NCBI RefSeq assembly: GCF_017743865.1
Contig: NZ_JAGHRJ010000001.1
Location: 1,054,001 to 1,118,000 of the forward strand
Direction of reading: 5' to 3'
DNA: 64,000 nucleotides
Origin: Labrenzia sp. R4_2
GTDB taxonomy: Bacteria > Pseudomonadota > Alphaproteobacteria > Rhizobiales > Stappiaceae
A program made the position numbers and the translations under genes. Shown here piece by piece: positions 1 through 8,754 of the stretch. The notes beneath the pieces were generated by a model that did no database searches, had not been told where the DNA came from, and worked only from the letters and a program-made list of their open reading frames with translations. The first letter of the stretch is position 1; each line of letters begins with the position of its first letter.

Positions 1-199
1 CGCCTCTGCGGCGCGCTTCATTATAACCTCGCGCAATCGTGGTGAAGTCGAGCCCGAGTTGAACGGCAAGTCGACGTTGTGCAGGCAGCCGGTCTCCGGT
101 TTTCAAGACGCCCGATGCAATGTCCTCCTCAATGCTGTCTGCAAGCGCGAGGTAGCGGGGCGCTGCGCTGCGGCTGAGGTCAGGGCACCAGTCGGTCAT
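1..199 (-). CDS. GntR/MocR-family transcriptional regulator (N-terminal part, cut by window edge)
   Basis: The reverse strand reads an open frame from an ATG at 199-197 to the window edge. It encodes about 66 residues and the rest lies outside. Residues 14-66 have the pattern of a GntR winged-helix N-terminus: PRYLALADSIEEDIASG, then GDRLPAQRRLA, then LGLDFTTIARGYNEA, where the recognition helix lies. The LPAQRRLA form is typical of MocR/PdxR-type regulators, which carry an aminotransferase-like domain after the DNA-binding part; that domain is not visible here. The gene is divergent from the amidohydrolase at 378, and a direct repeat lies between them. Confident on GntR family, moderate on the MocR subclass. 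Confidence 0.8.
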   Translation of the reverse strand, partial: MTDWCPDLSRSAAPRYLALADSIEEDIASGVLKTGDRLPAQRRLAVQLGLDFTTIARGYNEARRRG

Positions 200-217
200 T
201 GTCGATCGCTTTCCAAA

Positions 218-239
218 TTGACTGCATATTGACTGTATA
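218..239. promoter_or_regulatory. Tandem 11-bp direct repeat, candidate MocR operator
   Basis: TTGACTGCATA at 218-228 is followed without a gap by TTGACTGTATA at 229-239, with one mismatch. The repeats lie 19 bp upstream of the regulator start and 138 bp upstream of the divergent amidohydrolase. MocR-type regulators commonly bind direct repeats in such divergent regions, so autoregulation is a reasonable inference. The TTGACT units could also serve as -35 elements. Confidence 0.5.
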
Positions 240-377
240 TCGCAGTCGATCAATTTTGTCATCCCGCGGCAGTTCAGTGAAACTGGGAGAGATGTTTTTC
301 GAACGCGGTGTGTCTTTCGGCATTTCGTCAGGCCTCTATACTGGAGGGCCAGAGCGATAACGCCGGGAGAAGACGTA

Positions 378-1265
378 TTGGGTTTCAAATCGACTGCCAC
401 TGCTATCCTGGTGCTTGGCGCGTTCTCAACGGCATATGCAGCCGGACCCGATGGGCCGCCAATCGGTGAAGCGATCAAGGATGTTCCGCTATTCGATGCG
501 CATGTCCATTACAAGGAACCGGCATGGCAAAGGTTTCCGGTCGAAACCATCATCGAACTGATGGACGAAAACGGGGTTGCCATGGCTTTAGTGTCGTCCA
601 CGCCGGATGACGGTACGATTATGCTCTGGGAATATGCCCCCAATCGCATCGTCCCGGAGCTTCGGCCCTACCACGGCGCGTCCGGGTCCTCAAACTGGAC
701 CAAGACGGAGGGGATGGACGCCTATCTGGAGGCGCGTCTTGAGACTTATCCGCACGAGGGTATTGGTGAATTTCACATCCACCGTCTGGACACATCTGAT
801 GAACCGCTCTTCCGCAAGATCATCAAGATGGCGAAGGACCGGGATATCTACTTGCACGTCCACTCCGGCGCGGAGCCGATCCGCTGGCTCTATGCACTGG
901 ACCGGGAAGTGAAGATCATCTGGGCGCATGCCGGCCTCTCCACGCCGGCATCAGAGGTCTACGCGCTGATGGAGGAATTTCCGGATCTTCTCGCCGACAC
1001 CTCTTTGAGGGAATGGGAAATTGCCGGACCGGGCGACAAGCTCAGCCCCGAGTGGGTGGAGATCATTCTCGATTTCCAGGACCGGCTGATGATCGGCAGT
1101 GACACCTGGGTGAACAGCCAGTGGGAGAACTATTCGGCGATCATGGACATGAACCGCCTGTGGCTCTCCCAGTTCCCGCGCGAGATCGCCGAAAAACTCG
1201 CCTACAAGAACGCCGAACGGGTCTTCGGACGCGAGATTTCCATGGAGCAAATCGGGACGCGGTGA
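378..1265 (+). CDS. Exported amidohydrolase (amidohydrolase_2/TIM-barrel metal hydrolase)
   Basis: The 295-residue protein starts at a TTG preceded by a GGGAGAAGA ribosome-binding site. Residues 1-22 form a signal peptide ending near AYAA, so the enzyme is probably periplasmic. The mature part shows metal-hydrolase landmarks in order: DAHVHY (HxH on strand 1), EFHIH, LHVHSG, WAHAGLS, and MIGSDTW with the late catalytic Asp. This fits the amidohydrolase_2 superfamily, which hydrolyses or decarboxylates small cyclic or amide substrates. The substrate cannot be read from the sequence. The neighbouring divergent MocR-like regulator may control it. Confidence 0.75.
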   Translation: MGFKSTATAILVLGAFSTAYAAGPDGPPIGEAIKDVPLFDAHVHYKEPAWQRFPVETIIELMDENGVAMALVSSTPDDGTIMLWEYAPNRIVPELRPYHGASGSSNWTKTEGMDAYLEARLETYPHEGIGEFHIHRLDTSDEPLFRKIIKMAKDRDIYLHVHSGAEPIRWLYALDREVKIIWAHAGLSTPASEVYALMEEFPDLLADTSLREWEIAGPGDKLSPEWVEIILDFQDRLMIGSDTWVNSQWENYSAIMDMNRLWLSQFPREIAEKLAYKNAERVFGREISMEQIGTR

Positions 1266-1339
1266 GGGGGCAGTCGTGCTGCGCCTAAAGCGCGTCTGTC
1301 AGGTATTGCGATTGATCGAGCAAACCCGGAACGGCATGG

Positions 1340-1362
1340 ATCCTCGGGTCAAGCCCGAGGAT
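1340..1362. repeat. Palindromic intergenic repeat, copy 1
   Basis: ATCCTCGGG (1340-1348), loop TCAAG and CCCGAGGAT (1354-1362) form a perfect 9-bp stem. On the reverse strand the element reads as GTCATCCTCGGGCTTGACCC and onward. The same consensus recurs at 10376-10404, and a variant occurs at 1453-1475. Short dispersed palindromes of this kind are common in alphaproteobacterial intergenic DNA and give spurious small reading frames containing GLDPRIH. It lies in the 319-bp gap 1266-1584, which holds nothing else I can support. Confidence 0.7.
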
Positions 1363-1452
1363 GACGCCTGAGGTGATGGAAGGGGTGGTCTTGCCAAAAG
1401 TGGCCGGAATGGGTTTTAGGCGTTTTGTGTAGAGAAGCCGTATTATTTCGTA

Positions 1453-1475
1453 ATTGCTGGGCTTGATCCGGCAAT
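1453..1475. repeat. Degenerate copy of the palindromic intergenic repeat
   Basis: ATTGC-T-GG, GCTTGAT, CC-G-GCAAT form an interrupted stem. The segment GGCTTGATCCGGCAATCCAT resembles one half of the copy at 1340-1362 (GGCTTGACCCGAGGATCCAT on its reverse strand). I read it as a diverged member of the same dispersed family. Confidence 0.5.
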
Positions 1476-1584
1476 CCATGCCGTTGCTTCCAGCCAATAA
1501 ACCGGACAATAGAAAGACGAAAACGGATCCAGATCAGTGGCGTTAGCGTGATGCGGCTGCCCGGGACGGAATACTCAGAAAGTC

Positions 1585-2439
1585 TTACTGTTGTTTTTCG
1601 GCTTTTGCGATCTTGATCAAGCGGCGGGCGAGGTTGAGATGCGCACTGAGTATGTCGCTCTCTTCCTCAGGTTTGTCACGCCAAGTTCCGTCTTTCCAGA
1701 ACTTCATCAGGACTTTTGTTATTTCGAGGAGATCGTAACCGTTATTCCGGAAATGGCTCTCTTTTATGGTGACGGGCATTGTCTCCCAGGCAGCGCGCGC
1801 TTCGTTTTCCAGCCGAGCATCTTCAACATCCCCCAATGATTGTCCATCGTCTGACCAAAAATAAGCAAGCTGCATCGCCGGAGCAATTTTGTTGGTCCAG
1901 ATGTAATGCTCACCTATGTTTTCAACGTATCCATGTTCAGCAAGCAGTCTTAACATCGGCCTACACCGAGCAGGCGGAACGAATGGGTCGCGACTGACGG
2001 AGAGCTGATCATTGCCGCCAAAACCGTCTATAGCCACATATGCTGACAACGTATTCGTCATGAACCGCGACGGATCACCTTCGAGGTCTTCAAGGATTTT
2101 TTTCCGAATAACATCCGGAGCATCCACCCTAAAATACGGTGGCCTGATGTACTTGTTTGGAGCGGACATTTGGAGGTCGCGGAATGCTTCGTAACTCAAT
2201 TCATTGTACGGGCTTTTGATACCGTAGCCCGCAACTCCGCAGTTCAAATTCCAGAGGGCATCGCAACCAACGGTAAAACTTCCGCTGTAACTGTGTTCAA
2301 AGTAGTCAGGCAAGGCGTATTGCGACAGATCGCCATGCGCCAAGACGTTTTTCAATGATTGTGCAATCTCGACAGCAAGTTCAGCTAGAAGTTGTTTTGA
2401 ATTGGAAGGCATAGCGTTCGATCCATTCTCGCTGAACAA
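1585..2439 (-). CDS. Orphan protein of unknown function, 284 aa
   Basis: I do not recognise a family. The frame begins at a TTG with AAAGG about 9 nt upstream; an ATG nine codons in (2412) is an alternative start. There is no signal peptide or membrane segment. The protein is mixed alpha/beta and fairly acidic. Its central part (IRPPYFRVDAPDVIRKKI) is followed by a stretch that may be a winged-helix-like region (CRPMLRLLAEHGYVENIGEHYIWTNKIAP). It ends in a charged helix rich in Lys and Arg. The gene follows purN in the same direction after 36 bp. Its base composition is more AT-rich than purN and purM, which suggests it arrived separately. Function unknown. Confidence 0.6.
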   Translation of the reverse strand: MFSENGSNAMPSNSKQLLAELAVEIAQSLKNVLAHGDLSQYALPDYFEHSYSGSFTVGCDALWNLNCGVAGYGIKSPYNELSYEAFRDLQMSAPNKYIRPPYFRVDAPDVIRKKILEDLEGDPSRFMTNTLSAYVAIDGFGGNDQLSVSRDPFVPPARCRPMLRLLAEHGYVENIGEHYIWTNKIAPAMQLAYFWSDDGQSLGDVEDARLENEARAAWETMPVTIKESHFRNNGYDLLEITKVLMKFWKDGTWRDKPEEESDILSAHLNLARRLIKIAKAEKQQ

Positions 2440-2475
2440 AACAGGCGGCCTTTACGCCGAAAAATATATAGAAAT

Positions 2476-3126
2476 TTACGGCCAGATCAGCGGTGGGGCG
2501 GTTTTCTCGGCATCGCCGGTGGCGACTTTGGTGCCGCCCTTGATCTTGGCTTTTCCGGACGCCACCAGTTGCAGGGCTTTCGGATAGATCTTGTGTTCCA
2601 CGTCCAATACCCGAGCCGCGAGGCTGTCAGGCGTATCCTGATCGAGAACCGGCACAGCGCCTTGTGTGATGATCGGTCCGTCATCCATTTCAGCAGAGAC
2701 AAAATGCACTGTGGCGCCGTGCAGTTTGACGCCTTCTTCAAGCGCCCGCTCGTGGGTAGCCAGGCCCTTGAAAGACGGCAGCAAGGCCGGGTGAATGTTG
2801 ATCATCCGGCCCGCCCAGGCGTTGACAAGGTAAGGTGAGAGGATCCGCATGAAGCCGGCCAGGGCGACAAGCTCGATCCTGGCGGCTTTGAGGACGTCAT
2901 CGACGGAGCGCTCAAAGGCTTGCCTGTCGCCGCCGAATTCCGTGTGATCGACAACCGCAGTGGCAATCCCGAATTCCTGGGCCCGTTCAAGGCCCTTGGC
3001 GTCGGGCCGGTTGGAAATGACCAGCGAGATCTCTGCCGGAAAAGCCGGATCCATGGCCGCGGAAATCAAGGCGCCCATGTTTGAGCCGCGGCCGGATATC
3101 AAAATGGCGGTCTTTTTGCGGCTCAT
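2476..3126 (-). CDS. purN: Phosphoribosylglycinamide formyltransferase
   Basis: PurN transfers a formyl group from 10-formyl-tetrahydrofolate to glycinamide ribonucleotide, the third step of purine synthesis in the cytoplasm. The 216-residue protein has the family's landmarks in order: ILISGRGSNMGALI (nucleotide loop), GFMRILSPYLV, the catalytic stretch INIHPALLPSFKG with its Asn and His, then GATVHFVSAEMDDGPII with the catalytic Asp. Length is normal for the family. It lies 51 bp downstream of purM in the same direction, the usual purMN operon. Confidence 0.97.
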   Translation of the reverse strand: MSRKKTAILISGRGSNMGALISAAMDPAFPAEISLVISNRPDAKGLERAQEFGIATAVVDHTEFGGDRQAFERSVDDVLKAARIELVALAGFMRILSPYLVNAWAGRMINIHPALLPSFKGLATHERALEEGVKLHGATVHFVSAEMDDGPIITQGAVPVLDQDTPDSLAARVLDVEHKIYPKALQLVASGKAKIKGGTKVATGDAEKTAPPLIWP

Positions 3127-3177
3127 GATGGCAGGCCCCCGGTTTCGGATTATGGCTTTCGGATCAATGTTGGCGGA

Positions 3178-4254
3178 TTAAAGCTTGAGTGCACCGTCAA
3201 ACAGGACAGGGCTGCTGCCAGCTGTTTCAATCCGGCCGATTTCGACAACGGTTTCACCGGCTGTTTCCAGCGCGGCCGAGACCGCTGCGGCTTCATCGCT
3301 TGCAACCACGACAACCATGCCGATGCCGCAGTTGAAGGTGCGCAGCATTTCAGCTTCCGCAACTCCGCCCTTTTCGGCGAGCCAGGAGAAAACCGGCGGA
3401 ACGGATATCTTGGCAAGGTCAATGCGCGCAGAAGACCCTTTTGGCAGAACACGCGGCAGGTTCTCCGGCAGGCCACCACCGGTGATGTGAGCGAGCGCCT
3501 TGATACCGCTGGTTTCCTTCAAGGCTGCAAGCAGCGGTTTGACGTAGATCTTCGTCGGGACCATCAGCGCTTCGCCAAGGGTCTGGCCCTCTGCGAATGG
3601 CGCCGCGGCTGACCATTCAAACCCGGTGAGCTCAACGATCTTGCGCACCATCGAATAACCGTTGGAATGAACCCCCGAGGATGTGAGACCAAGCAGCACA
3701 TCGCCGTCAGCAACATCCTTGCGCGGCAGGATTTCGCCGCGCTCCACAGCGCCGACGGAAAAACCTGCAAGGTCATAGTCGCCCGCGGCATACATCCCCG
3801 GCATTTCCGCCGTTTCACCGCCAATCAGGGCAGCGCCCGACAATTTGCAGCCATCGGCGATGCCGGCGACCACATCGGTGGCCGTGTCGACATCCAGCGC
3901 GCCGGTTGCAAAATAGTCGAGAAAAAACAGAGGCTCAGCGCCCTGAACAATCAGATCATTGACGCACATGGCAACAAGATCGATCCCGACGGTGCGGTGT
4001 TGGCCCGTTTCAATCGCGATTTTCAGCTTGGTGCCAACGCCGTCATTGGCCGCCACGAGAACCGGGTCTGTAAATCCGGCGCCCTTAAGATCGAAGAGAC
4101 CGCCAAAACCGCCAATATCACTGTCTGCACCGGGGCGGGAAGTTGCCTTGACCAGCGGCTTGATCCGATCGACCAGAGCATTGCCAGCGTCGATGTCGAC
4201 CCCGGCATCGGCATAGGTCAAACCGTTGGAACCGGAAGAAGACGATTGGCTCAT
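3178..4254 (-). CDS. purM: Phosphoribosylformylglycinamidine cyclo-ligase (AIR synthetase)
   Basis: PurM closes formylglycinamidine ribonucleotide to aminoimidazole ribonucleotide using ATP. I place the start at the ATG at 4254 because GGAG lies 6 nt upstream and the product then begins [20 protein letters not shown], the normal N-terminus. The frame stays open further upstream, but that extension is unlike the family. Landmarks of the 358-residue protein are [56 protein letters not shown] and [15 protein letters not shown]. It is divergent from the permease gene at 4471. Confidence 0.97.
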   Translation of the reverse strand: MSQSSSSGSNGLTYADAGVDIDAGNALVDRIKPLVKATSRPGADSDIGGFGGLFDLKGAGFTDPVLVAANDGVGTKLKIAIETGQHRTVGIDLVAMCVNDLIVQGAEPLFFLDYFATGALDVDTATDVVAGIADGCKLSGAALIGGETAEMPGMYAAGDYDLAGFSVGAVERGEILPRKDVADGDVLLGLTSSGVHSNGYSMVRKIVELTGFEWSAAAPFAEGQTLGEALMVPTKIYVKPLLAALKETSGIKALAHITGGGLPENLPRVLPKGSSARIDLAKISVPPVFSWLAEKGGVAEAEMLRTFNCGIGMVVVVASDEAAAVSAALETAGETVVEIGRIETAGSSPVLFDGALKL

Positions 4255-4470
4255 GAGGCGCTCCAAAGCTGGCTGCGGTTGGCTTTGCCTGCTGCGCTTA
4301 CAGCCTGGGGCTTCAGAAAACAAGAGCCGGGCGGGTGAAGTCACCGGCAAATGGCGGGCTCTTGACCTCTCTACCCCTGGCATCCTAACTGCACACAACG
4401 AGAGAGTGCCGGGCACAGGATTGCTTACCGTGCAATCGGCGGGCCGTATTCGGAACAAGGAAACCGACAC

Positions 4471-5586
4471 ATGACATTGCGCCGTCAGATCCAGTTCTGG
4501 CTGATTTCCCTGTTTGCTTTCTGCGCGTTTCTCTATGTGTTTTCAGGCGTCTTGCTGCCGTTTGTGGCAGGCGCTGCCGTTGCGTACTTGCTCGATCCCG
4601 TGTGTGACCGGCTGGAAAAGCTCGGCATGGGGCGTCTTTGGGCAACCTTCACCATTCTGCTGGCGTTCGTCTTCTTGCTCATTCTGTTTTTTATCTTGCT
4701 GCTGCCGGTTCTTGGAAACCAGCTGGCATCGTTTCTTGAGCGCTTTCCGGAGCTGGTGCGCCAGCTTCAGGGGCTGGTGAACGAGCAAATGGGTCAGCGT
4801 CTTGCAGAGGCTGCCGGGATCAATCTTGCAGATCTTCAAGCCAGCATGGCCGAAATGGTGGGGCAGGGCGCGGCATTTGTCGGCAAACTGGCGCAGTCTG
4901 TCTGGAGCGGCGGGCAAGCGCTTCTGTCGATCTTGTCTCTGTTCGTTATCACGCCCGTCGTAGCGTTCTACCTGCTGCTCGACTGGGATCACATGATCGC
5001 AAAGATCGACGGCTGGCTGCCACGCGATCATCTCGAGGAAATACGAGGTCTTGCCCGCGAGATGGATGGCGCTGTTGCCGGTTTTGTTCGCGGCCAATTG
5101 TCGGTCTGTCTTTTGCTTGGCGCGTTTTATGCCATCGCGCTCGCCGTTGCCGGGCTGAATTTTGGTCTTTTGATCGGAATGGGCGCAGGCCTTGTCAGCT
5201 TCATCCCGTTTGTCGGTGCGGGACTGGGTTTCATTGTCTCCATGGGGGTCGGGGTCGTGCAATTCTGGCCGGAATGGCCCATGATCCTTGTCATCGGTGC
5301 AATTTTTGCGGTCGGGCAGTTTCTTGAAGGGAATATCCTCCAGCCGAAACTCGTTGGAAACAGCACTGGCCTTCATCCGGTGACGCTCATGTTCGCGCTG
5401 TTTGCCTTTGGATATCTCTTTGGATTCGTGGGGATGTTGATTGCAGTTCCGGCAGCGGCCATGATTGGCGTGCTTGCACGTTTTGCGCTGAAGCAGTACC
5501 TAGCGAGCCCGGTTTACACCGGGAGCCGCCGATTGAGTAAAATCGGGCCTGAGGACACCGCCCCCCAAGAGGGAGCCAACGAGTAG
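4471..5586 (+). CDS. AI-2E/PerM-family permease
   Basis: This 371-residue inner-membrane protein has the arrangement of the AI-2E transporter family: two hydrophobic helices at the N-terminus ([17 protein letters not shown] and a long one near residue 60), a polar central region rich in Glu and Gln, and five or six more helices ending around [11 protein letters not shown]. The family includes small-molecule and ion exporters, and the substrate cannot be inferred. A gene of this family between purM (divergent) and hdaA (10 bp downstream) is a frequent alphaproteobacterial arrangement, which supports the call. A short polar tail follows the last helix. Confidence 0.85.
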   Translation: MTLRRQIQFWLISLFAFCAFLYVFSGVLLPFVAGAAVAYLLDPVCDRLEKLGMGRLWATFTILLAFVFLLILFFILLLPVLGNQLASFLERFPELVRQLQGLVNEQMGQRLAEAAGINLADLQASMAEMVGQGAAFVGKLAQSVWSGGQALLSILSLFVITPVVAFYLLLDWDHMIAKIDGWLPRDHLEEIRGLAREMDGAVAGFVRGQLSVCLLLGAFYAIALAVAGLNFGLLIGMGAGLVSFIPFVGAGLGFIVSMGVGVVQFWPEWPMILVIGAIFAVGQFLEGNILQPKLVGNSTGLHPVTLMFALFAFGYLFGFVGMLIAVPAAAMIGVLARFALKQYLASPVYTGSRRLSKIGPEDTAPQEGANE

Positions 5587-5596
5587 ACGAGTTAAG

Positions 5597-6301
5597 ATGG
5601 CGGAAACACCGCGCCAGTTGCCCCTGGATTTGCCGCATGATGCTGCCCTTGGCCGCGAAGACTACCTTGTGGGCAAATCCAATCGGGCGGCGTTTGAGCT
5701 CTTGGAGCGCTGGCCGGAGTGGCCGTCGCCCGTCATCATCCTCGCAGGTCCAGTCGGTTCGGGGAAAACGCACCTGGTCGAGGCCTTCCGTGATGAAACC
5801 GGCGCTGAAGTTATCCAGGCGCGGGATTTGACCGAGGTTGGCGTCTCCGCGCTTGTCTCAGCACCTGCCTGTGTCGTTGAAGATGCGCATCGCGGCGTCA
5901 ACAACACGGCCCTGTTTCATTTGCTGAACGCGGCGCGTCAGGCGGGCAAGACGGTTTTGATCACCAGCCGCACATGGCCGGCGTCATGGAAAATATCCTT
6001 GCCGGATCTGATGTCACGGTTGCGCGCGGCAACACCGGTCGAAGTGCTTGAACCAGATGACGATCTGCTGCGGCGGGTTCTGGTCAAGCTGTTTGCGGAC
6101 CGGCAGATCGCAGTTGATATCGGTGTTGTGGATTATCTGGTCGTGCGCATGGAACGGTCGCTGGAGGTTGCTCTGAGGGCCGTGGACGCCATCGACCGGG
6201 AAGCCCTTGCCGGCCGGGTGAAGATCACCAAGCCGCTCGCGGGCCGCGTTCTTGAAACTGTCACAGGCTCCGATAAAAGGCCACACAGCCTAGGCCATTG
6301 A
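5597..6301 (+). CDS. hdaA: HdaA, DnaA-related replication inactivator
   Basis: Hda-type proteins bind the sliding clamp and stimulate ATP hydrolysis by DnaA, which prevents re-initiation of replication. The N-terminus of this 234-residue protein carries QLPLDL, matching the clamp-binding motif. A P-loop follows (GPVGSGKTHLVEAF, near residue 52). The middle contains a Walker-B-like VVEDAHRG and an arginine-containing MSRLRAA segment. The C-terminal helices resemble DnaA domain IIIb, and there is no DnaA domain IV for DNA binding. It starts 10 bp after the permease stop and is probably co-transcribed with it. Confidence 0.9.
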   Translation: MAETPRQLPLDLPHDAALGREDYLVGKSNRAAFELLERWPEWPSPVIILAGPVGSGKTHLVEAFRDETGAEVIQARDLTEVGVSALVSAPACVVEDAHRGVNNTALFHLLNAARQAGKTVLITSRTWPASWKISLPDLMSRLRAATPVEVLEPDDDLLRRVLVKLFADRQIAVDIGVVDYLVVRMERSLEVALRAVDAIDREALAGRVKITKPLAGRVLETVTGSDKRPHSLGH

Positions 6302-6377
6302 GCTTTCAGATGTTATGACCAGAAGCGACCCGGCAACATGCTGAGTTGAGCTAATGCTTCGGACCGGAGGAACCCTT

Positions 6378-8600
6378 ATGACCGAGACTGTTGACGCACC
6401 TGACACTGCATCCTCAGTGCAAAAGGTGCCCAACCACCCGGACATCAAGGCGGCGCGGGATACGGCTGAGCATCTACCGACATCGACAGCCCGGTTCATG
6501 AACCGAGAATTGTCCTGGTTGCAGTTTAACCTCCGGGTTTTGGAAGAAGCCATGAACCGCAACCATCCGCTTTTGGAGCGGGTCCGGTTCCTGTCGATTT
6601 CAGCCAACAACCTGGATGAGTTTTTCATGGTGCGCGTCGCCGGTCTGCGGGGCCAGCAACGGGCCGAAGTGACTCATCTTTCCGATGACGGGCTGACGCC
6701 GACAGAGCAGCTGGAGAAGATCAGCGAAGCGGTTCATCAGTTGCAGGCAACCCAACAGCAGATCTGGGGTGAATTGCGCGGTGAGATCGCTGAAAGAGGC
6801 ATCGAGATCCTTCATGGCGACCTCTTGGATGCCAACGAAAAAGAATGGCTGGAAGACCATTTTCTGTCCTACATTTTCCCGGTATTGACACCGCTTGCCA
6901 TTGATCCTGCTCACCCGTTCCCCTTTATTCCGAACCTCGGGTTTTCAATCGTCTTTGAGCTGGCGCCGACCGGCGGCGGGCGCAGCATGATCGCGCTGCT
7001 GCGTATTCCAAGTCAGGTCGCCCGCTTTGTTCAAATGCCCAAGACAAGTGACGGGGCCGAGCGGTTCATTGCGATCGAGAAGGTCGTTTCGCTGTTCATC
7101 GACGGTTTGTTCCCGGGTTACGAAATCCGCGGCAAAGGCGCGTTCCGGGTCATCCGTGACAGTGACCTGGAAATCGAGGAAGAGGCAGAAGATCTGGTGC
7201 GCTTGTTTGAAAGCGCCCTGAAACGCCGCCGGCGCGGATCGGTGATCCGTCTGGAAATTCAGGAAACGACACCGCCCGCCTTACAGGAGTTCGTGGCAGA
7301 TGCCCTGGATGTGGACGGGGAGGAGATCTTCCTCGCCAAAGGGCTGCTGGCGCTGAACAACTTGTCCCAGATTGTGGATCTGGAGCGGCCGGATCTGAAA
7401 TTTGAGCCCTACACGGCCCGTTTTCCGGAACGCATCCGGGAGCACGGCGGTGATTGCCTTGCAGCAATTCATCAGAAGGACATCATTGTCCATCATCCGT
7501 ATGAGTCCTTCGACGTCGTCGTCCAGTATTTACGCCAGGCCGCAAGAGATCCGGATGTGGTGGCGATCAAGCAGACGCTCTACCGGACATCCAACAATTC
7601 GCCGATCGTCAAGGCGCTGGCGGAGGCGGCCGAGGCCGGAAAATCGGTCACCGCTCTGGTCGAGCTGAAAGCACGGTTTGACGAAGAAGCCAACATCAAA
7701 TGGGCCCGCGATCTGGAACGTGCCGGCGTTCAGGTTGTCTTCGGCTTTATTGAGTTGAAGACCCATTCGAAGCTCTCCATGGTAATCCGGCGGGAGCATG
7801 GGCAGCTGAAGACGTACTGCCATATCGGGACCGGCAACTATCATCCGATCACGGCGCGGATATACGAGGATCTTTCTTTCTTTACCGATGATCCGGGCGT
7901 AGCCGAGGATGCCGCGCGGGTCTTCAACTACATCACCGGTTATGCAGAGCCGGCAGAGCTCAATCACCTGGCTGTTTCCCCGGTCAATCTGCGCAGCCGC
8001 ATGATCGAGTTGACCGAAGCGGAAATCGAACATGCCCGTGCGGGCCGTCCGGCACAGATCTGGATGAAGATGAACAGCCTTGTCGATCCGGAAATCATCG
8101 ACACGCTCTACAAGGCGAGCCAGGCGGGTGTTCAGGTCGATCTGGTCATCCGTGGCATTTGCTGCCTCCGGCCGGGGATTGCCGGATTGTCCGACAACAT
8201 TCGGGTTAAATCCATCGTTGGCCGGTTTCTGGAACACTCAAGGATTTTCTGTTTCGGCAACGGTCATGGCCTGCCATCCCCTGAAGCGCATGTCTATATT
8301 GGCTCCGCCGACCTCATGCCACGCAACATCGACCGCCGTGTGGAAGTGTTGGTGCCGCTGACAACACCGACCGTGCATGAGCAGGTCCTTGATCAGATCA
8401 TGGTGGCCAACTTGAAGGACAATCAGCAAAGCTGGCGCATCCTTTCAAACGGCAGCCACGAGCGGATTGAACCCGGTGCCAATGAAGAGCCGTTCAACGC
8501 CCATCGTTATTTCATGACGAATCCGTCCTTGTCCGGCCGCGGAAAGTCATTGAAAAGCGACCGCCCGAAGCCTTTCGTTAAGCGAACAAAGAGACGATGA
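6378..8600 (+). CDS. ppk: Polyphosphate kinase 1
   Basis: PPK1 reversibly polymerises the gamma-phosphate of ATP into polyphosphate. I chose the ATG at 6378 because GGAGGA lies just upstream; the frame is open from 6354. The 740-residue protein shows all four domains. The N-terminal domain has [19 protein letters not shown] and [17 protein letters not shown]. The two phospholipase-D-like C-terminal domains have [44 protein letters not shown] (the catalytic histidine), [13 protein letters not shown] (second histidine) and [17 protein letters not shown]. ppx follows 154 bp downstream, so synthesis and breakdown of polyphosphate are encoded together. Confidence 0.97.
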   Translation: MTETVDAPDTASSVQKVPNHPDIKAARDTAEHLPTSTARFMNRELSWLQFNLRVLEEAMNRNHPLLERVRFLSISANNLDEFFMVRVAGLRGQQRAEVTHLSDDGLTPTEQLEKISEAVHQLQATQQQIWGELRGEIAERGIEILHGDLLDANEKEWLEDHFLSYIFPVLTPLAIDPAHPFPFIPNLGFSIVFELAPTGGGRSMIALLRIPSQVARFVQMPKTSDGAERFIAIEKVVSLFIDGLFPGYEIRGKGAFRVIRDSDLEIEEEAEDLVRLFESALKRRRRGSVIRLEIQETTPPALQEFVADALDVDGEEIFLAKGLLALNNLSQIVDLERPDLKFEPYTARFPERIREHGGDCLAAIHQKDIIVHHPYESFDVVVQYLRQAARDPDVVAIKQTLYRTSNNSPIVKALAEAAEAGKSVTALVELKARFDEEANIKWARDLERAGVQVVFGFIELKTHSKLSMVIRREHGQLKTYCHIGTGNYHPITARIYEDLSFFTDDPGVAEDAARVFNYITGYAEPAELNHLAVSPVNLRSRMIELTEAEIEHARAGRPAQIWMKMNSLVDPEIIDTLYKASQAGVQVDLVIRGICCLRPGIAGLSDNIRVKSIVGRFLEHSRIFCFGNGHGLPSPEAHVYIGSADLMPRNIDRRVEVLVPLTTPTVHEQVLDQIMVANLKDNQQSWRILSNGSHERIEPGANEEPFNAHRYFMTNPSLSGRGKSLKSDRPKPFVKRTKRR

Positions 8601-8754
8601 TGCCAACCGCATCCCGGACCCGTCAGATGGGCGGCGGAAACTGCAATTCTGGAATTGACCCTGTGATCCGATGACGTTAAGTGCAGGCACATTCAAGATC
8701 GGTGGTCAGAAAAGCTGCCCGCCGACAGGCCGCAAGGGCAAGGATTGACCTTTG

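Noticed and set aside
1285..1509. Small minus-strand frame containing GLDPRIHA
   Set aside because: It lies across the dispersed palindrome; this peptide is a known by-product of such repeats.
4543..5376. Minus-strand open frame of 277 codons opposite the AI-2E permease gene
   Set aside because: Translation is Asp-, Lys- and Gln-rich low-complexity, as expected opposite a hydrophobic membrane protein.
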